DNA from: an uncultured Saprospiraceae bacterium
GTDB taxonomy: Bacteria > Bacteroidota > Bacteroidia > Chitinophagales > Saprospiraceae
Direction of reading: 5' to 3'
Length of the DNA stretch: 39,954 nt
NCBI GenBank assembly: GCA_938015805.1
Contig: CALLXF010000106.1
Coordinates: 1-39,954, forward strand
Of this stretch, positions 17,051-24,153 are shown piece by piece (within the stretch, counting starts at the first letter, position 1; each line of letters begins with the position of its first letter). A model generated the notes under the pieces. That model did no database searches. It saw only the letters and a program-made list of their open reading frames with translations, and had not been told where the DNA came from. The position numbers were made by a program, and so were the translations under genes.

Positions 17051-18001
17051 ATGCCAAAGACATTTGCCTCTCAAGGAGATTTGGAAGAAAAGAAAAAGAC
17101 ATTTGTGGAATTGGCCAAAGGAGCTTATGGATATACAGCAGAAGGAGACCCTAATAGTGGTGTAATCATAGGCGACGATGCCGTTATGGTAATCGAGGCA
17201 CAGGCTACACCTCTTATGGCTGAGGATGTTATCGCTAAAGTGAGGAAGGTTACTGATAAACCGATTAGGTATTTAGTCTTGACACATTATCATGCGGTGA
17301 GGGTTCTGGGTGCTGGAGCATATGAGGCTGAAGAGATTATCACATCGCAGAAAACCTATGAGATGATCATAGAACGTGGTCAACAGGATTGGGATTCTGA
17401 ATTTGGACGTTTTCCTAGGCTTTTTAGAGGGCATGAAAGTATCCAAGGTCTGACTTATCCGACTATGACTTTTACGGACAAAATGACTGTGGATTTAGGA
17501 AATAGAAAAGTGGAATTAATACATATCGGTGAAGGGCATACTCGAGGTGATATTATTGCTTGGTTGCCAGAGGATAGGGTTTGCTTTGCAGGTGATTTAG
17601 TGGAGTATGGGGCTACGCCTTACTGTGGTGATGCTCAGCTAAAAAAATGGGCAAGTACTTTAGAACGATTAGCAGCTTTAAAACCAAAAGCATTAGTGCC
17701 GGGAAGAGGCGACGCATTAATGACGGAAGATAAATGTCAGGAAGCTATTAATGGAACTGCCGACTATACATCTATGCTCTATGACTTAGCACTACAAAGT
17801 GTCTTGGCTAGGGAAGACTTAAAAACTTGCTATAACAGGATGTTAGAAATGATGACCCCTAAGTTTGGTCACTGGTATTTATTTGAGCACTGTATGCATT
17901 TTAATGCTAAGCGGGCTTATGATGAAGCTAGCGGAATAGAGCACCCAGAAATATGGACGGATGAGATCGATATCGCTATGTGGAAGGATTTAACTGCTTG
18001 A
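17051..18001 (+). CDS. MBL-fold metallo-hydrolase-like protein with altered ligand motifs
   Basis: The 316-residue protein has the alpha-beta/beta-alpha layout of the metallo-beta-lactamase fold: GVIIGDDAVMVIEA (37-50), YLVLTHYHAVRVLGA (74-88), GEGHTRGD (161-168), FAGDLVE (179-185) and LVPGRGDAL (215-223). The usual HxHxDH motif reads HYHAVR (79-84), so the Asp and the last His are Val and Arg, and the usual PGHG reads PGRG (217-220). His163 and Asp182 remain. A distinct subfamily with fewer or different metal ligands is more likely than a dead gene, since the frame is intact and has its own promoter. The substrate is unknown. Confidence 0.88.
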   Translation: MPKTFASQGDLEEKKKTFVELAKGAYGYTAEGDPNSGVIIGDDAVMVIEAQATPLMAEDVIAKVRKVTDKPIRYLVLTHYHAVRVLGAGAYEAEEIITSQKTYEMIIERGQQDWDSEFGRFPRLFRGHESIQGLTYPTMTFTDKMTVDLGNRKVELIHIGEGHTRGDIIAWLPEDRVCFAGDLVEYGATPYCGDAQLKKWASTLERLAALKPKALVPGRGDALMTEDKCQEAINGTADYTSMLYDLALQSVLAREDLKTCYNRMLEMMTPKFGHWYLFEHCMHFNAKRAYDEASGIEHPEIWTDEIDIAMWKDLTA

Positions 18002-18129
18002 TCTGAAATACTAAAAACGAGATTTTTAATTTTATTAGATTGTAGATATATCTGTTAGGTTGTGTAAAACCTTTCTTATTTCGATACGCTTATTGAATTA
18101 AAATCTATCCTTGATGATTTTGATGAGGA

Positions 18130-18442
18130 CTGTCATAACTTTGATAAAGTTAAAAAACCTCTTTTTTAAAATAGGTAAAACATATTTACCTTCTCTCTCA
18201 TTGCAATTTCTCGATCTTATAGTTTTGAAGGTAGCTCTCCATACTCTTGTTGTTATAAATTACCTGAATAAAAAGTTTCAATCAAAGATTATTTGATAAA
18301 AAATTATTTGATAAAAAATGGTGATAATCCAATGAGCTTAGAAGTTAAGGGTTATGGAGAAGTAAATCCAATGGCATCAGACCATACCATTTCTGAAAGA
18401 AAACCCAATCATAGAGTAGATATAAGGATGCATTTCCTTTAA
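18130..18442 (+). pseudogene. decayed OmpA-like C-terminal (peptidoglycan-binding) domain
   Basis: In one frame bases 18272-18442 read ...IKDYL..., LEVKGYGEVNPMAS, SERKPNHRVDIRMHFL then stop, the recognisable end of an OmpA/Pal domain (GYGExNPxAxN...R..NRRVxIxx). Upstream in the same frame FEGSSPYS matches the SRGSSPYN region but the frame is cut by TAA at 18269. Before that KTYLPSLSL appears in a different frame, so at least one frameshift and one stop are present. A perfect 15-base tandem duplication (18290-18304 and 18305-18319) repeats YLIKN. No start codon or intact N-terminal domain was seen. Confidence 0.7.
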
Positions 18443-18520
18443 AAAGGAATCTCTACTTTAAGGTATAAGAATTAATGAGATATCAGGATTAAGCTAATAC
18501 TTCGAAATAAGGCAACAAAT

Positions 18521-18567
18521 GATGTTTTGATAATCCCAGATTTGCCTGGATAAATTATCAAAACATC
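18521..18567 (-). terminator. Long hairpin 3' of dihydrolipoyl dehydrogenase
   Basis: A perfect 14-bp stem (GATGTTTTGATAAT with ATTATCAAAACATC) encloses a 19-base loop that itself contains CCAG/CTGG. It lies 18 bases beyond the minus-strand stop at 18585 and could also stop plus-strand transcription from the OmpA relic. There is no clean T run outside the stem, so it may be a processing or stability hairpin instead. Confidence 0.55.
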
Positions 18568-18584
18568 TTGACTAGTACTCGACT

Positions 18585-19982
18585 CTATAAGTGTATTACT
18601 TCACCATATGCAGCGGCAGTAGCTTCCATAACTGCCTCGCTCATAGTCGGATGCGGGTGGACTGCTTTTAGTATCTCATTTCCGGTAGTTTCTAATTTTC
18701 TTGCGGCTACGATTTCTGCAATCATTTCTGTTACATTAGCACCGACCATGTGAGCACCTAATAGTTCACCGTACTTAGCATCATAGATTACCTTTACAAA
18801 GCCTTCTTTAGCTCCTGAGGCACTAGCTTTACCAGATGCGGAGAAAGGAAATTTACCTACTTTGATTTCGTGACCAGCTTCTTTGGCAGCAGCCTCAGTC
18901 ATCCCTACACTTGCAACTTCTGGGTTGCAGTAAGTACAGCCTGGTATATTATTATAGTCTAGTGGTTCTGGGTGATGACCCGCTATTTTTTCGACACAAA
19001 TAATTCCTTCTGCTGATGCTACGTGAGCTAGTGCAGCTCCTGGAGTAACATCTCCTATAGCATAAATTCCGGATACATTGGTGTTGTAAAAATCATCTAC
19101 TTGTATCAGGCCTCTATCTGTTTTTATTCCTAGAGCTTCCAGACCTATGTTTTCTGTATTGGGTGTAACACCTGTTGCAGATAAAACTACATCACAGCTG
19201 ATCTCAGATATTTTTTCGTCTTTTCTAGATTTTACTTTGACTTTAACAGAGGTGCCTTTTTTAGTTACACTTTCTACAGAGGCATTACTCATTACTTTGA
19301 TTCCTGCTTTAGTCAGTACTTTAGTAATTTCTTTTGATACATCTTTATCTTCTCTCGGTAATAGACCTTGCTCCATATATTCGACGACAGTCACTTCTGT
19401 TCCCATGGCATTATAGAAATATGCAAACTCTACACCGATAGCTCCTGCTCCCATTACTACCATTTTCTTAGGTAATTTTTTAAGCGTCATTGCTTCTCTG
19501 TAGCCGATTACACTTTTACCATCAATAGGAATGTGAGGTAGAGCTTTAGATCGTCCTCCTGTAGCGATTATAATATGCGGAGCATCGTACTCCTTCTTTT
19601 TGCCTTTGCTATCTGTAACGATTACTTTTTTACCTCTAGCAAGTGTTCCTTCTCCTTCTATTACAGTAATCTTATTTTTTTTCATTAAAAACTGAACGCC
19701 CTTACTCATACCATTGGCCACATCTCGACTACGTTTTACTACATCTGTAAAATTGGCTTTAGCTCCAGAAACAGTAATACCATAATCTTTAGAGTGATTT
19801 ATATAATCAAACACCTGAGCACTTTTAAGCAATGCTTTAGTGGGAATACATCCCCAGTTTAGACAGATGCCTCCTAGAGATTCTCTTTCTACTACTCCTA
19901 CATTTAGACCCAGTTGCGAAGCTCTAATAGCTGCTACATATCCTCCAGGTCCAGTTCCGATTATAATAAGATCAAAATTCAT
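18585..19982 (-). CDS. lpdA: dihydrolipoyl dehydrogenase (E3)
   Basis: The flavoprotein reoxidises dihydrolipoamide with NAD+ in the pyruvate and 2-oxoglutarate dehydrogenase complexes. The 465-residue protein shows the N-terminal FAD-binding GTGPGGYVAAIRA (8-20) and the redox disulfide GGICLNWGCIPTK (37-49). The NAD-binding segment is VMGAGAIGVEFAY, the second FAD motif is YAIGDVTPGAALAH, and the catalytic dyad is HPHPTMSEA near the C-terminus. An exact -7 box lies at 20006-20013. No E1/E2 genes are nearby, so the subunit is encoded apart from its complexes. Confidence 0.96.
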   Translation of the reverse strand: MNFDLIIIGTGPGGYVAAIRASQLGLNVGVVERESLGGICLNWGCIPTKALLKSAQVFDYINHSKDYGITVSGAKANFTDVVKRSRDVANGMSKGVQFLMKKNKITVIEGEGTLARGKKVIVTDSKGKKKEYDAPHIIIATGGRSKALPHIPIDGKSVIGYREAMTLKKLPKKMVVMGAGAIGVEFAYFYNAMGTEVTVVEYMEQGLLPREDKDVSKEITKVLTKAGIKVMSNASVESVTKKGTSVKVKVKSRKDEKISEISCDVVLSATGVTPNTENIGLEALGIKTDRGLIQVDDFYNTNVSGIYAIGDVTPGAALAHVASAEGIICVEKIAGHHPEPLDYNNIPGCTYCNPEVASVGMTEAAAKEAGHEIKVGKFPFSASGKASASGAKEGFVKVIYDAKYGELLGAHMVGANVTEMIAEIVAARKLETTGNEILKAVHPHPTMSEAVMEATAAAYGEVIHL

Positions 19983-20005
19983 ATTGACGGTTGTTAATTT
20001 TGCTG

Positions 20006-20013
20006 CAAATATA
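20006..20013 (-). promoter_or_regulatory. -7 promoter box TATATTTG for lpdA
   Basis: On the minus strand TATATTTG is an exact TAnnTTTG match, 23 bases ahead of the lpdA ATG. No TTG sits at -33 spacing. It lies in the 74-base gap after the WG-repeat gene, so lpdA probably has its own promoter. Confidence 0.5.
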
Positions 20014-20056
20014 ATAGAAATCCCTACCTAGGTGATGCCTAAAGCAACAAGATTTA

Positions 20057-21220
20057 TCATCTAAATACCTGAACTCTTGCGACATTTTCTTTAAAATTCT
20101 TTACCTCTCTAAACATTCCTGGTATGACCTGCTGGCCATGAGTGTCGATAAAACCGATTCCTCGATCTATGATGACTCTGCCGTATCCATTTTCAAAACT
20201 CCAGTTTAGTGGAAAAATAGGTGGTGTCAGTTCGGTTCCATCAGCATTTAAATATCCCCACTGGTCTAATCCGGCATTATAAACAGCTTTACCCTCTTGA
20301 TATTTATAGATGATAGGATAGAGCTTAGGTGTTATGACTTCTTCTTTGATGTTACAAAGACCAAACTTATCCAGTTCTTGAAATATCCAAAGCCCATGCC
20401 CAGCATACTGGACAATTTTTTTGTTAACCTTGGTTTTTGACTTCGATGTTAAGTCGATGATAAAGGTGTTGCCTTCTTTTTTAGCTAAGATTTTACCATC
20501 ATTGGGTTTACCCAAAAAAGAGTATTCCATGGGAAGAATCAGTTTACCTGCATTATCATAAAGCCCCCAGGTATTATTTTTAGATGCCGAAATATATTTA
20601 TTGTCGTGATGCAAAATTTGATCAAATTCTAACGGCAGGATATAGTTTCCATCGCCATCGATAAGTCCATTTTTATTATGACGAGTAACGACCGCATGAT
20701 TGTTTTTGAAATCTCTAACACTCTGGTATTCTGTAGGTATAACTTTTTTTGCTCTAGAGTTAATATAACCCCATCCAGTTTTTGATTTACACCGAGCTCT
20801 CCCTTCAGAAAAAGCATATACCTCTGTGTATGCAAGCTGATGTAAGGTGTCATTATTGTTATTGATGATGAGATACTTATCTGTAAAGGTTTTGGCTATA
20901 GCCAAATTATTATGATCCAGAGGACTCAATTCTTTATATAAAAACGGAATTATCGGTCTGTTCTTTTTATCGATGATGCCCCATTTTCCTTCAAAGTTTA
21001 CTACAGCTTTACCTTCAATAAAGTCTCTACAGTTATCATAAATCGGATTGAAGAGTAATTTGCCAGATCGGTCTATATAACTCCATTTGTATTTTGGCGA
21101 ATCATAATCCTCAAAATAAGCATCTTCTTCTGGACTAAGGGTATGAGATTTTAATACGTCTGATTTGCAAGATTCAAAACACAAAAAAAGCATAATTAAA
21201 AACATTATTGATTGCTTCAT
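20057..21220 (-). CDS. WG-repeat lipoprotein
   Basis: From the ATG at 21220 the 387-residue product has a lipoprotein signal (MKQSIMFLIMLFLCFESC, Cys at 18). It then has a series of WG-type beta repeats: YIDRSGKLLFNPIYD, KWGIIDKKNRPIIPF, GWGYINSRAKKVIP, TWGLYDNAGKLILP, QWGYLNADGTELTPP and IGFIDTHGQQVIP. Such repeats form a beta-rich surface domain of unknown ligand. The protein ends soon after the last repeat (RVQVFR), where another WG unit often follows, so a slightly shortened C-terminus is possible. A TTG 13 codons upstream is rejected because it would precede the signal peptide and overlap the divergent gene. Confidence 0.88.
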   Translation of the reverse strand: MKQSIMFLIMLFLCFESCKSDVLKSHTLSPEEDAYFEDYDSPKYKWSYIDRSGKLLFNPIYDNCRDFIEGKAVVNFEGKWGIIDKKNRPIIPFLYKELSPLDHNNLAIAKTFTDKYLIINNNNDTLHQLAYTEVYAFSEGRARCKSKTGWGYINSRAKKVIPTEYQSVRDFKNNHAVVTRHNKNGLIDGDGNYILPLEFDQILHHDNKYISASKNNTWGLYDNAGKLILPMEYSFLGKPNDGKILAKKEGNTFIIDLTSKSKTKVNKKIVQYAGHGLWIFQELDKFGLCNIKEEVITPKLYPIIYKYQEGKAVYNAGLDQWGYLNADGTELTPPIFPLNWSFENGYGRVIIDRGIGFIDTHGQQVIPGMFREVKNFKENVARVQVFR

Positions 21221-21252
21221 ACGTTTACTAATTGAATCTATACTTTTGACCA

Positions 21253-21801
21253 TTGGCAAATTTATTTAAAATACTTTTTATAGGCACTTTATTTTGTGTG
21301 CAATGGAATGTGTACCGTCCTGATGATAATTCGTTTTCTGTTAAATTACCGGGGAAGTATGAGACATCTACGGATACGATATCTACAGATATAGGTGATA
21401 TCGCTGTTACCTTAGTACATCATCGCTGTAGAATCGATAATTACTGTTTTCATGATGACCCGCATTCCGACTATGCTTTAGTTCATATGGATTATCCATT
21501 AGGGACTTTCCCAAAAGACAGTACGGAGCTAATCGATCTTTTTATCGAGGAAAGTATAGAAAACAGACGATTAGAATTAGGGAAGGAAACTATAATCGAT
21601 TATAAGGCGGATTTAGACAGAGAGGATTACAATGGTATGATGGTGCGGTTTTCTAATCCTTCGACAAAAGCTTTATGTAAAGGAAAGTTTATCGTATATG
21701 ACGATAGATTGATCGTTTTGCAAGTAGTAAGTAGTTCTAAGCAAATACAAAGGCAAGAAGTAGGACAGTTTTTAGATTCTTTTGATCCTAATCTTGAGTA
21801 A
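21253..21801 (+). CDS. small exported protein, unknown function
   Basis: The frame is closed upstream by TGA at 21247-21249, leaving TTG 21253 as the only early start, and the product then begins with a hydrophobic signal-like segment (FKILFIGTLFCVQWNV). The 182-residue protein contains NSFSVKLPGKYETSTDTIST, like proteins of unknown role that carry a single beta-rich domain after a signal peptide. Four cysteines lie in the mature part. It is divergent from the WG-repeat gene, with only 32 bases between starts, and ends 58 bases before the coaD start. Confidence 0.7.
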   Translation: MANLFKILFIGTLFCVQWNVYRPDDNSFSVKLPGKYETSTDTISTDIGDIAVTLVHHRCRIDNYCFHDDPHSDYALVHMDYPLGTFPKDSTELIDLFIEESIENRRLELGKETIIDYKADLDREDYNGMMVRFSNPSTKALCKGKFIVYDDRLIVLQVVSSSKQIQRQEVGQFLDSFDPNLE

Positions 21802-21859
21802 GAATATAGGATTTCTCAAACTATGATCTAACTTTACGTCTTTGAAAGCTTATAACCAG

Positions 21860-22333
21860 ATGTCTAAAAAAATAGCTGTCTTTCCTGGATCTTTTGATCC
21901 TATCACTTTAGGTCATATTGATCTTGTTGAACGATCGGTAGATTTATTTGATGAAATAATAGTAGCCATAGGTATAAACTCCTCTAAGAAAGGATTATAC
22001 AGTTTAGAAAAACGTTTAGAATGGCTTGATGTAGTTTTTAAAAAATATAGTAATGTCAGGGTAGCACATTTTGAGGGACTTACCGTCAATTTTTGCAAGG
22101 AGCAGAAGGCAGGATTCCTGTTAAGAGGTCTGAGAAATGCTTCAGATTTTGATTATGAGAAAACGATTTCTCAGCTAAACCATATAATCGGTGATGGGCT
22201 AGAAACAACATTCTTAATCAGTAAACCTGAGTACTCGCATGTCAGTTCTACTATAGTTAGAGAGATTATAAAAGGAGGTGGAGATGTATCTTCTTTTGTT
22301 CCAGAGTTTATCGCCCAAGAAATAGAAATTTAA
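21860..22333 (+). CDS. coaD: phosphopantetheine adenylyltransferase
   Basis: This 157-residue enzyme adenylylates 4'-phosphopantetheine to dephospho-CoA in CoA synthesis. The nucleotidyltransferase signature GSFDPITLGH is at residues 10-19 from MSKK, followed by LLRGLRNASDFDYE and the C-terminal SHVSSTIVREI (ISSTxxR) motif. ATG 21860 gives the family's usual start; a TTG at 21842 would add six residues and is less likely. TAACTTTA at 21829-21836 is a near-match -7 box. Length is normal. Confidence 0.96.
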   Translation: MSKKIAVFPGSFDPITLGHIDLVERSVDLFDEIIVAIGINSSKKGLYSLEKRLEWLDVVFKKYSNVRVAHFEGLTVNFCKEQKAGFLLRGLRNASDFDYEKTISQLNHIIGDGLETTFLISKPEYSHVSSTIVREIIKGGGDVSSFVPEFIAQEIEI

Positions 22334-22365
22334 TTTAATCTAATAAATATTTAAACATACGTAAC

Positions 22366-24000
22366 ATGGCAAATGCTTTTTTTGAAGTACCTATTGCAAC
22401 TAACGAACCTATATTATCTTATGCTCCTGGCTCTCCAGAGAAGGCCGCTTTAAAAGCAGCTATTAAAAAGGCTAAATCGGAAAAAAGGGATATTCCGATG
22501 TACATCGGAGGAAAAGAAGTTTTTACTAAAAACAAGGTGGCGATAAAACCACCGCATGAGTTAAGTCATACTCTGGGTCATTATAATCAGGGAAATCGAT
22601 CTCACGTAAAAAGAGCGATCCAGGCTGCACTAGAAGCGAAAGTAAAGTGGGAGTTAATGCCATGGCAAGATAGGGCTGCTATATTTTTAAGAGCAGCTGA
22701 TCTTTTATGTGGGCCTTATAGAGCAAAGATGAACGCAGCGACTATGTTAGCTCAGTCTAAAAATGCGTATCAGGCGGAAATCGATTGTGTCGCAGAGTGG
22801 GCGGATTTTTTAAGATTTAATGTTCAATACATGACTGAGATCTATATGACTCAGCCAGAGAGTGCTCCAGGTGTTTGGAATAGATTAGAGTATAGACCTT
22901 TAGAGGGTTTTATTTTTGCATTGACTCCGTTTAACTTTACTTCTATCGCTGGTAATCTTCCTGGTGCCCCTGCTCTTCTTGGGAATACAGTAGTATGGAA
23001 ACCCGCAGGGACACAGATTTATTCTGCTCAGGTTATTATGGAAATTTTTGAAGAGGCAGGTCTTCCTGCAGGTGTTATCAATCTTGTTTATGTAGATGGT
23101 AAAACAGCTGGAGAGGAGATATTTACGCATCCAGATTTTGCAGGATTGCACTTTACCGGTAGCACTGGTGTATTTCAGAAACTATGGAAAACGATAGGTG
23201 ATAATATTGCTACTTATAAATCTTACCCTAGAATTGTAGGAGAAACGGGAGGTAAAGATTTTATCGTTGCTCACTCCTCTGCTAATCCGGATGAGGTAGC
23301 AATTGCTATGGCAAGAGGGGCTTTTGAGTTCCAAGGTCAGAAATGTTCTGCCGCATCTAGAGCTTATATCCCTAAAAGTTTATGGAAAGCTATTTCTACT
23401 AGACTTAAAAAAGATGTAAAATCCTTTAAGATGGGACCAGTGGATGATTTTAGAAATTTTATTAATGCTGTAATCGACGAAAAAGCTTTTGATAAAATAT
23501 CTTCTTTTATTGCTAAAGCAAAGAAAGATAAAAATGCAAAGATCTTATTAGGAGGTAAATACAGTAAGAAAAAGGGTTATTTTATAGAGCCTACGGTAAT
23601 AGAAACTACTGATCCTTACTATGTAACAATGTGCGAAGAACTATTTGGGCCTGTGCTCACGGTTTATGTATACGACGATAATAAATACGATGAGATTCTA
23701 GACATTGTAGATAATACATCTCCCTATGCTTTAACAGGTGCCTTATTTGCAAAGGATAAATATGCCTTGAATCATGGGTCTACTAAGTTGCGTAATGCGG
23801 CTGGTAATTTTTATCTTAATGATAAGCCGACAGGTGCGGTAGTAGGTCAGCAACCATTTGGTGGAGGAAGAGCATCAGGAACAAATGATAAAGCAGGTTC
23901 TGTTTTAAATTTATACAGATGGATATCTCCGCGAACGATTAAAGAAAACTTTAATGCTCCTAGAGATGATTATCGTTATCCTTTTATGGGTGGTAAATAA
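22366..24000 (+). CDS. pruA: L-glutamate gamma-semialdehyde (1-pyrroline-5-carboxylate) dehydrogenase
   Basis: The enzyme oxidises glutamate semialdehyde to glutamate with NAD+, the second step of proline breakdown. The 544-residue length and start (IATNEPILSYAPGSPEKAAL) match the single-domain P5C dehydrogenases. Catalytic residues are Glu in VGETGGK (about 293) and Cys in FQGQKCSAASRAY (about 327). FTGSTGVF and ELFGPVLTVYVYDD are also typical. The proline dehydrogenase gene is not in this window. The gene starts 32 bases after coaD and ends at a strong terminator. Confidence 0.95.
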   Translation: MANAFFEVPIATNEPILSYAPGSPEKAALKAAIKKAKSEKRDIPMYIGGKEVFTKNKVAIKPPHELSHTLGHYNQGNRSHVKRAIQAALEAKVKWELMPWQDRAAIFLRAADLLCGPYRAKMNAATMLAQSKNAYQAEIDCVAEWADFLRFNVQYMTEIYMTQPESAPGVWNRLEYRPLEGFIFALTPFNFTSIAGNLPGAPALLGNTVVWKPAGTQIYSAQVIMEIFEEAGLPAGVINLVYVDGKTAGEEIFTHPDFAGLHFTGSTGVFQKLWKTIGDNIATYKSYPRIVGETGGKDFIVAHSSANPDEVAIAMARGAFEFQGQKCSAASRAYIPKSLWKAISTRLKKDVKSFKMGPVDDFRNFINAVIDEKAFDKISSFIAKAKKDKNAKILLGGKYSKKKGYFIEPTVIETTDPYYVTMCEELFGPVLTVYVYDDNKYDEILDIVDNTSPYALTGALFAKDKYALNHGSTKLRNAAGNFYLNDKPTGAVVGQQPFGGGRASGTNDKAGSVLNLYRWISPRTIKENFNAPRDDYRYPFMGGK

Positions 24001-24055
24001 AACTTTAGTTGATATTAGTTTATAGCTTTTATAACAAAGTTTAAGATTTTATTAG

Positions 24056-24098
24056 GAATTTGTCTCTTTACATTTGTGAAGAGACAAATTCTTATTTT
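24056..24098 (+). terminator. Rho-independent terminator after pruA
   Basis: A perfect 13-bp stem (GAATTTGTCTCTT with AAGAGACAAATTC) closes a 10-base loop and is followed by TTATTTT. It lies 55 bases after the stop codon. The loop happens to contain TACATTTG, but this is read as loop sequence, not a promoter. Confidence 0.85.
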
Positions 24099-24153
24099 AG
24101 AATAAATTGTTTCAATGAGAACGCTACTATTATTTTAACAAATTGACTTTTTT

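Noticed and set aside
18111-18296. 61-codon plus-strand ORF after the MBL-fold gene
   Set aside because: Its composition is not protein-like, and the region reads better as a decayed OmpA domain in a neighbouring frame; the ORF is a by-product of the frame change.
18434-18449. TTCCTTT/AAAGGAA inverted repeat at the end of the OmpA relic, considered as a terminator
   Set aside because: The loop is only two bases and no T-run follows, so it is not a convincing terminator.
24069-24076. TACATTTG, a perfect -7 box, upstream of the second TonB receptor
   Set aside because: It lies within the loop region of the pruA terminator hairpin and is about 80 bases from the GTG start with no matching -33 element.
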